From the NCBI GenBank assembly GCA_029261035.1, contig JAJDCD010000010.1, positions 143,496 through 207,495 on the forward strand: a stretch of 64,000 bases of DNA. The letters run 5' to 3'. Position numbers and translations under genes: made by a program. Shown in pieces: positions 52,609 to 61,000 of the stretch. The DNA is from Candidatus Omnitrophota bacterium (GTDB taxonomy: Bacteria > Omnitrophota > Omnitrophia > Omnitrophales > JACROU01). The notes beneath the pieces are model-generated. The model had not been told where the DNA came from. It did no database searches and saw only the letters and a program-made list of their open reading frames with translations. Within the stretch, counting starts at the first letter, position 1. Every line of letters starts with the position of its first letter.

Positions 52609-52712
52609 GAAGGTGACTGTCACTTAAAGTGACTGTCACCGAGCTAAACTTCATCACAACTTCACAAGTGACAGTCACTTTGCTCTGCTTCTGCAGGCAA
52701 GTGACAGTCACT
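52609..52712. repeat. GTGACTGTCAC element (family D, copy 3)
   Basis: Paired GTGACTGTCAC units, a GAGCTAAACTTCATCACAAC spacer, then GTGACAGTCACTTTGCTCTG with a CTGC...GCAG mini-hairpin and a last GTGACAGTCAC. The core TTGCTCTGC...GCAGGCA is shared with 20799-20901. Confidence 0.75.
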
Positions 52713-52715
52713 AAT

Positions 52716-54092
<1,377 letters not shown>

Positions 54093-54234
54093 TCATCTAA
54101 ATAGATATAGATACACTTTTCGTGTGAATAGAACCAAGTATTTTATCATAAGCCCCTCTAAGGGTCCAATGAAAGCCTGTTAACGTCTTATAATGTTCTT
54201 TTTTAATGCCTCTCACTCAAGAAAGCTAAGAATG

Positions 54235-55443
54235 TTAGGTGTTTTTGATTATTTCTCGGAGAACAGAGGTTGCATAGCAACCTTTGGGGAGCTCAAAAGA
54301 TAACTGAACCCCTTTCAAGATAGGCTCCACTTCTATTTCTTTAATAGGAAACCGGTAAGCACGGCGGGTACCAGACAACTCAATTTTAGGAAAAGGAGAT
54401 TTAAATATTTCTGGAGATATTTCTTCTTCATCTAAAACCTGTTTTTCTAAATCCAATTCAAAACCTTTTGCCATTTTCATTTTTGGGCCAAACACAGGTC
54501 CGGACGGAGATATTTCAAAAGCATGACACCGTTCTTTTTCAACTTCAACTTCTTCGACATCAAACAACGCACGATTCGCAACTTTTTCGGCCACATCGCC
54601 TTCAAATAATTGACTTATCGTTTCAAGCCGTTTCTCCAAACAGCGATTAAAAATATAGGATTGATAAGACGACATATAAAAATATTTCATTTTTCGTGGC
54701 AAATTAACAATAACTTTTTCAGCATTTTGATCTGTTTTAATCCAATCGTACAATAATCTTCTTTCCATCTTAAAAAAATGCGGCCATTGGCTTAAAGAGG
54801 GCTCCCACTTACCTTCATCAAAAAGTTTTCTTGCCTCAAAACTGACATCCTCTGGAGCGTTATTTTCTGAAGCTCCTAAAATAATCCGAATCGCTTCTTC
54901 GTATTTTTCTTGAAGTAATGCTTTCCCGATTAAATGGTTATCCCCATAACGCCCGAAACGCTGCTCCCCAAAATAATTGGGAACACCTTGCTTTTCTAAA
55001 ACCTTTAAAATATTTTGAATCGGCTCCACACTAGATGCCGCAATGTCTCTTAAAACAATCTGAAAACGATTTCCTCGAAGATGGCCTATTCTTAATTTGT
55101 TTTTATGCAACGAAACCTGAAGAAACTTCAATTTGGGATGCTCACATTGTTTAAACTGTTCTTCAGTAACGAGCCTCAAAGAAAACCACTGTCGGGAAAT
55201 CGCTTTTGCATCCTTTAAACCCGCATACCCAATCTCTCGTTCTTTAATTTTTAAACTCTCACAAAAAAAACGAACAACCTCATAAGTTGTGATATTTTGC
55301 TTCTCCACCAAAACATAAAGATGCTCACCTTCTCCTTCTGGCAAATAAGAAGGGATTTCTTCCACAATAAAATCTGAGGCTTCTGATTTAAATGTTGCTG
55401 GAATACCCGGAATAGAAGATGTCAAATAAGGAAGGTTGTTCAT
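54235..55443 (-). CDS. truD: tRNA pseudouridine synthase D
   Basis: This 402-residue enzyme makes pseudouridine-13 in tRNAs. FIVEEIPSYLPEGEGEHLYVLVEKQN is the N-terminal motif and catalytic Asp lies in GYAGLKDAKAISRQWFSL. PNYFGEQRFGRYGDNHLIGK and the YMSSYQSYIFN stretch identify TruD. The insertion domain (about 150-300) is somewhat longer than in E. coli (349 residues). It lies upstream of thiC but has its own spacing; the ribosome site is weak. The C-terminal YATSVLREI motif is intact. Confidence 0.95.
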   Translation of the reverse strand: MNNLPYLTSSIPGIPATFKSEASDFIVEEIPSYLPEGEGEHLYVLVEKQNITTYEVVRFFCESLKIKEREIGYAGLKDAKAISRQWFSLRLVTEEQFKQCEHPKLKFLQVSLHKNKLRIGHLRGNRFQIVLRDIAASSVEPIQNILKVLEKQGVPNYFGEQRFGRYGDNHLIGKALLQEKYEEAIRIILGASENNAPEDVSFEARKLFDEGKWEPSLSQWPHFFKMERRLLYDWIKTDQNAEKVIVNLPRKMKYFYMSSYQSYIFNRCLEKRLETISQLFEGDVAEKVANRALFDVEEVEVEKERCHAFEISPSGPVFGPKMKMAKGFELDLEKQVLDEEEISPEIFKSPFPKIELSGTRRAYRFPIKEIEVEPILKGVQLSFELPKGCYATSVLREIIKNT

Positions 55444-55500
55444 AGGGTCACTGGATCATGGCTTTCAGTCTATAGCTGTTAGCAAAATCCTTTTCTCTCC

Positions 55501-55540
55501 GTCATTGCGAGACAATTGAAAATTAAGTCGTGGCAATGAC
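55501..55540. repeat. REP-like repeat (family A, truncated copy 4)
   Basis: GTCATTGCGAGACAATTG plus AAAATTAAGTCGTGGCAATG AC: the outer end of the family A element joined to an inner part, about 40 bp. Confidence 0.6.
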
Positions 55541-55548
55541 AAAACCAT

Positions 55549-56097
55549 CTAACTTTCGGAAATTTCTAAAAAGAGGGTTGTTGCTAATATTAGATTAACG
55601 CCTCGATTCACATTGTTGGGTGTCTTTTTCATTAATACCTGAATATCTCTACACAACTTTTTGTTTAATTCTTGAATTTTTTTATCGTTCTCTTCACACA
55701 AAATCGTATTCACATCTACCTGATTAATAAAGGCCTCTGATTTAAGTTTAAAATTTTCCAAAATTAGATTAGAAAACACAGGCAAATCTTCATACGCCTT
55801 CAATTGAGGCTCTTCGTTAATATTAAAACTGAGCTGAGCTAATTGTTTCAACTTTCGATTAACAAGAAAATACTTCTGAAGCTCTTCAACACCTTCAAGG
55901 TAAGGCTCCGATATCACTTTAAATTCTTGTTTCAGATTGAGAACCGTTACCTCACTGTGTTCGATCAGCTTAATTGCTTCATCCGCATAAGGAAAATGTC
56001 TCTGAAAGAGTGCCTCTTCGACTTTCTGAAAAGCCTGAACAGTTAGATTGTATAAGGATAAAAATTCGCTCTTAAATTGTGTTTGATTTTGAGACAT
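55549..56097 (-). CDS. Uncharacterised helical protein
   Basis: This 182-residue protein has no signal peptide or membrane segment and is predicted all-helical: Glu/Lys/Leu-rich heptads run from residues about 5 to 120, ending with FLEISES. No catalytic motif or family is recognised. It lies 18 bp downstream of the IscA-type gene and upstream of truD, in the same orientation, so it may be translated with iscA. Its codon usage resembles neighbours. A role in Fe-S assembly is only a neighbourhood guess. Confidence 0.65.
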   Translation of the reverse strand: MSQNQTQFKSEFLSLYNLTVQAFQKVEEALFQRHFPYADEAIKLIEHSEVTVLNLKQEFKVISEPYLEGVEELQKYFLVNRKLKQLAQLSFNINEEPQLKAYEDLPVFSNLILENFKLKSEAFINQVDVNTILCEENDKKIQELNKKLCRDIQVLMKKTPNNVNRGVNLILATTLFLEISES

Positions 56098-56115
56098 AAT
56101 AAACTCGGAAATAAA

Positions 56116-56436
56116 TTAAACGGAGAAGGACTCTCCGCAGCCACAGGTTCCGGAAGCATTTGGATTGATAAATCTAAACCCGCGATTATTCAGTCCGTCC
56201 ATAAAATCCAAAGTAATTCCTTTTAAATAAAGATAACTTTTTGGGTCACAAAAAACCTTAACGCCATTAACTTCAAATTCATTATCATTCTCTTTTTTTG
56301 CGTCAAAGTCCATATCATAGGAAAGACCCGAGCAACCGCCCCCCTTAACCAAAAGACGGAGTCCTAGCTCATCTTTTCCTTCTTTTTCCAACAATCTTTT
56401 TACTTCTTCCGCAGCTTGCGGTGTTACTTGAATCAT
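56116..56436 (-). CDS. A-type iron-sulfur carrier (IscA/ErpA/HesB family)
   Basis: This 106-residue protein has the three conserved Cys: one in GGCSGLSYDM (near residue 35) and the C-x-C pair in GTCGCGESF near the C-terminus. It starts at an ATG after GGGGGAAG. Length is typical (107). It carries Fe-S clusters or iron from the scaffold to apo-enzymes such as the quinolinate synthase, ThiC and radical SAM enzymes here. iscS lies upstream, separated by a composite repeat. Which subgroup (ErpA, IscA or SufA) cannot be told. Confidence 0.93.
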   Translation of the reverse strand: MIQVTPQAAEEVKRLLEKEGKDELGLRLLVKGGGCSGLSYDMDFDAKKENDNEFEVNGVKVFCDPKSYLYLKGITLDFMDGLNNRGFRFINPNASGTCGCGESFSV

Positions 56437-56752
56437 TTTAATCTTCCCCCTATATTCAATACTAACCCCATCATACAGACCCAGTCAAGCCTATAGGCTA
56501 GATCTCTTCAAATTCCTCTGTCAGAATTTCATCCTAAAGAAAAACAGATCCTTCGCTTCGCTCAGAATGACAACCTTCTAGAGTCATTGCAAGGTAAAAG
56601 CAAAAGGAGCCGTGGCAATCTCAGATGCTTGAAATCACTCCTTTTTCCCGAGATTGCCGCGGCTCACTTTTTAGACACCTCGCAATGACATTATTTTGCT
56701 TGTCATCCTGAGTGAAGCGAAGGATCTCTGAAAAAAGATTGTTTTAGCCTTT
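56437..56752. other. 316-bp gene-free gap filled by nested repeats
   Basis: The iscS-iscA gap holds no ORF. Most of it (56546-56728) is a nested composite of repeat families A and B; the remaining sequence is short and AT-rich. Confidence 0.65.
56546..56728. repeat. Composite repeat: inverted family B units flanking a family A palindrome
   Basis: AGATCCTTCGCTTCGCTCAG AATGACA (56546-56572), then family A GTCATTGCAAGG...CTCGCAATGAC (56583-56689), then TGTCATCCTGAGTGAAGCGA AGGATCT (56701-56727) in opposite orientation to the first. The B units are mirror images, so the whole can fold into one long structure. Confidence 0.85.
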
Positions 56753-57916
56753 TCAGCTTTTCGTCATCAATCGTAGTTTATGAACAACCTCTATCACTTT
56801 ATTTGAGGCATATTCTATTTCTTCACGCGTATTGCTTCTCCCAATCCCAAAACGAATAGCGGCATTCGCAACATCCGTGCTTAACCCAATCTCTTTAAGC
56901 ACATAGGAAGGCTCTAACTTTTCAGAATCACAAGCGGAGCCGGACGACGCCCCTACTTCTTGGTTCAAACCTAGAAGCACAGCATCGCTCTCTGTATGTT
57001 CAAAACTCATATTTAAATTACCGGGCAACCGATGTTCTAAAGATCCATTCACTCTAATTTCGTCTAAATTTTTCTCAAATTTCTCTAGCAGATCATTTCT
57101 AAGCTCCGTTATTCGTTTTATATCCTCTTCCAAATTTTCTTTTGCAATCTCACACGCTTTTCCGAAACCCACAATCCCAGGGACATTCATCGTACCTGAG
57201 CGAACACCCTCTTCTTGTCCTCCTCCATGCATTTGAGCGACCAAATGAACTTTTGGATCGTAGGACCGAACCCATAAAGCTCCCACTCCTTTAGGGCCAT
57301 ACATTTTATGTGCAGAAAAAGACATAAGATCCACATTTAATTTTTGTACATCAACGGAAATTTTACCCAAGGCTTGTGCCGCATCCGAATGCAACAGAAC
57401 CCCTCGTTTTTTTGCGATCTTCCCCACCTCTTCCAATGGCTGAACCACGCCAATTTCATTATTCGCCAGCATCACAGAAATTAAAATGGTTTTATCCATA
57501 ATTAAAGAATTTAATTCTTCAACATCAATCAAGCCCTCGGAATTAACTCCAAGATAAGAAACTTCAAAACCTTTTTTCTCCAAATGTTTAAGAGGATCCA
57601 AAACAGACTTATGCTCTGTCGTTACAGAAATAATATGATTTCCTTTAGAAGCATATTGCTCGCACACCCCTTTCAAAGCCAAATTATTCGCCTCGGTAGC
57701 ACCGCTTGTAAACACAACTTCCCCCGGCTTTCCTCCAATAAGCTTTGCCAACTGCTCGCGTGCTTGCCAGACCAATTCACCCGCTTTAATCCCCCAAGGG
57801 TGCATAGAGCTCGCCGCATTTCCAAAGCTCTCCCCAAAACAAGGTAGCATCGCCTCAACCACTCGAGGATCTACCGGAGTCGTCGCATGATGATCTAAAT
57901 AGATAGGTAATTTCAT
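56753..57916 (-). CDS. iscS: Cysteine desulfurase IscS/NifS
   Basis: This 387-residue PLP enzyme takes sulfur from cysteine. YLDHHATTPVDPRV near the start, EANNLALKG, PLP-Lys in SAHKMYGPKGVGALWV and the active-site Cys loop SSGSACDSEKL (near 325) are all present. It starts after AAAGGAATGCC. It supplies sulfur for Fe-S clusters with the IscA-type carrier downstream. A short active loop (SGSACDS) fits the group I IscS. It is the second desulfurase in the window besides the SufS-like gene at 48 kb. Confidence 0.95.
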   Translation of the reverse strand: MKLPIYLDHHATTPVDPRVVEAMLPCFGESFGNAASSMHPWGIKAGELVWQAREQLAKLIGGKPGEVVFTSGATEANNLALKGVCEQYASKGNHIISVTTEHKSVLDPLKHLEKKGFEVSYLGVNSEGLIDVEELNSLIMDKTILISVMLANNEIGVVQPLEEVGKIAKKRGVLLHSDAAQALGKISVDVQKLNVDLMSFSAHKMYGPKGVGALWVRSYDPKVHLVAQMHGGGQEEGVRSGTMNVPGIVGFGKACEIAKENLEEDIKRITELRNDLLEKFEKNLDEIRVNGSLEHRLPGNLNMSFEHTESDAVLLGLNQEVGASSGSACDSEKLEPSYVLKEIGLSTDVANAAIRFGIGRSNTREEIEYASNKVIEVVHKLRLMTKS

Positions 57917-57930
57917 GGCATTCCTTTATC

Positions 57931-58047
57931 TATTAGCGAATAGCGTAGAGCGTTTAGCGTATAGGAGTAAAACCCTCTCCTTATCAGGGAGAGGGGAAAT
58001 TGAATTTGAATTACTATACGCTCCACGCTAAATGCTCTACGCTATTA
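57931..58047. repeat. Full-length TAGCG/GAGAGGG element (family C)
   Basis: Terminal TATTAGCGAATAGCGTAGAG is mirrored by CTACGCTATTA with CTCCACGCTAAATGCT inside, around a CCCTCTCCTTATCAGGGAGAGGG hairpin. The roughly 117-bp palindrome fills the gap between the giant gene stop and iscS; other copies are parts of it. Confidence 0.75.
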
Positions 58048-61000
58048 TTACGCCATACTCGCAATCAAGTTCACAACTTTTTGTTTCAACAAAGCATTCT
58101 TCAAGAAACGTTCAATGAAACGCTCTGTCACTCGATAACGATCATTTTCAAAAACAACATAGCCTTGTTTCAATAAGGCTTCAGGATCCTGCAACAGCTT
58201 CATCGCTAAAGCAAGACTCACAAAATCCGTATAGAGCTGTTCTTCTTCAGACGCAGCTCTCTCGCCTATCGTCATCGGCCTGTTTCGATGGATCTCCAGC
58301 TCCCTTAAAACAGAATCAATCACTCCATCGTCATCCATCCAAACCACTTCATCCCTAGATTCTAAACCACTATCCTTTTTTATCCAATTCAAACTTCTTC
58401 TTCCCTGCTCATCAAACTCTACGGTTTTACCCGAAAGCAACGAATCTAAAAATTCATCGGGTTGCATCTTAACGTTTGGTAACGAAACAAAATAACCATG
58501 TTTTCTCATTTGAGCTTCTGTAAGAGAACCTTTTCGAATCATCTCCATCGCTAAACGGCTCATCGTTTCCTTATAAGCCTTATTATCATAATAGATCACA
58601 ACCGTCTTTCCCTGAGCAATTTGCTGCAACACTGCATCAGGACTCATTTCTCCAGAAATCACAACCGCAAAGTTCGCGACTCCAAGGACATCAAACAACT
58701 CCTTCAAAGCAGGCTCATCCTGAATTAATGTATTCATACGTTGTTGCATGGATTCCCATTCAGAAAATAAAATATCATAAATTTGCTGATAAATCGTTGG
58801 GAAATAAACACGCAAATCCAAACTAATCATTCGACCTGCAGCATCCGTCATAATCAATATAGACTCAACTGAATTCTGATATTCCACATCTAAGACAGCA
58901 CCCAAACTCTCCGCTTCGGCCTTATCCAACCATTCTTCTTCTAGTTCACCTTTAAGCAATGTGTCTGACAATCGATCTTTTCTTAACGCTTCAGCATACT
59001 GAACCAGCTGACCTTGTACTGTATCTAATTTTAAAACCTCTATTTTTTCTATAATTTCCAGAATCTCAGGTGTTTTTTCCAAGCGAATAAAATCCAGTTC
59101 TCTTTTTTCGTTGTGACCTAAATTAATTAAATTAAAGGTAACTGTCTGCCTAAAACGCATTCTGTATTCTTGAGAAATAGAATGAATGGCCTTTTCCGCT
59201 CTATCCATATAACCCCTTTTACCCTCTCGACTCAAACTCTGCGGTAAAGCCAAGTACAGAGCAATCAAAATAAAAGCACTCTGGGATTCTTCACTTTCTT
59301 CTGAGAGGCTTAAAACATCTTCCACAAATGCTTCATCAATCGATTTATCTGAAGCAGCATAAGCCTCTAACGTATTTAAAAAAGACATTAAAACTCCCGA
59401 GGCATTTTTGGACTGAGCTATATCTATAAGAAATTGAAGGTTTAAAAACTCCTGATAAATGGGATTCTTAAAAGCCAATTCAACAAACATCTTCCAAGAT
59501 CCAAAAGTAACATGCTCGGGAGGAACATTTTTAAGAGCCAGAAGTTTTTTTATTTTCTCTATATCTTCTTCAGAAAGGGCTCCAAAATATTCATCAACCC
59601 TTTTCAAGTTAAGAAAACTTTTATATGCATTTTGAGAACGAGAATAAAATTGAAATAACAAATCAAGCCATTTTGCACAATCTGCCTTTTTGATGGAGTC
59701 CGTACGTTTCACTGATTCAAGAATTTGATACACTTTTTCAGAATTATCTTGGGATAATATTGTTTTCCAGCTTGGATCAAGCTCTTCCCAAGGGCCCAAT
59801 GCATGCTCTAAGTTCTTTTCATATTGTCCCAAGCTCTGAGCCTTAACTCGATCGAGCCATTCTCCTTCGAGCTTTTCTTCTCCCTTTGGTTGCTGGGTCT
59901 TTTCTTCCTTTTTCCAAATCTGATCCAGATTATATAATTGTTCTTGAACAGATTTTGGGTCCGAGATAGATAACCTTTCTAATACTTCTAAAAGTTCATC
60001 TCCTTTCTGATGTTTGATTACAAAAGCCTCATGAACCATAGCTTCTCTCTCAGGCCCTATATGGATGATTTCACTTAACACTGAGGATAAATCTTTCTTT
60101 TGGTCGAGTTCTATATCGCTTATAGTCATAAATATTTTTTTAAGCCTTTCGAACACTTGACCCCTCTCAAACACTGTTAAATCATTGGGGAAACTTAACA
60201 GAAGGATAAAAAATATATTTCTTTCTACAGATATCATTTTCTGCAATTCATGTAATTGACTTAATAACAAGGTATCAATAATACCTCCCCCATCAGCATA
60301 AGTCTCTAATTGATCAAAATATATTCCCGCATCCGTATCTGTATTATTTCTCTGAGAAATCATATAAGTAATTAAATCCCAATCTAATAATTCTTGATAC
60401 TCTCTGTGTTTTTTTGTAAGTATTAAAAATGCTGTCCATGCGTTGATATAATAAATAAACCCATCTCCCTGAAGACTAAACTGATTAAAAAGTTGCTGCA
60501 TTAACTGTAAAATATTTGTATTTAAAGAGTTCGTTGGGTCTGTATATACATGGAATGCAAATCTTTTCCATACCCCAGGAACTTCTTCCAAATCCAGACG
60601 CTGAGCCCTTGCCGTCAAAGACTGAAAAAAATCAAGCCAATCAACCAAATCTTCTGTCGTCTTAATGACTTGCTTGTCAACAAACAGGCTAAACACATCA
60701 ATTAAATCAGCATAAGAAGAAATTACTTCCTGAGACTGGTCCGACAATAACTCAAAAGGAATCAGCTGAGAGAGATTAGACTCTTCATACTGCTCCTGTG
60801 CATTTCCCAAACTCTGCGCCACAGAAAGATCTAACCATTCCGTTTCTGTATTATTAGGCTCTATTATTTGCTCAGAGCTCATGTACTCATCAATCCATTC
60901 GTCTATTATTCTGTTAACAGTTTTTGTTATTTCCTCTATAGGCAACACGTCAAGTCGTTCTAAAATTTCCAGAAGCTCTAAACCTTGCCGCTTGTCAATA

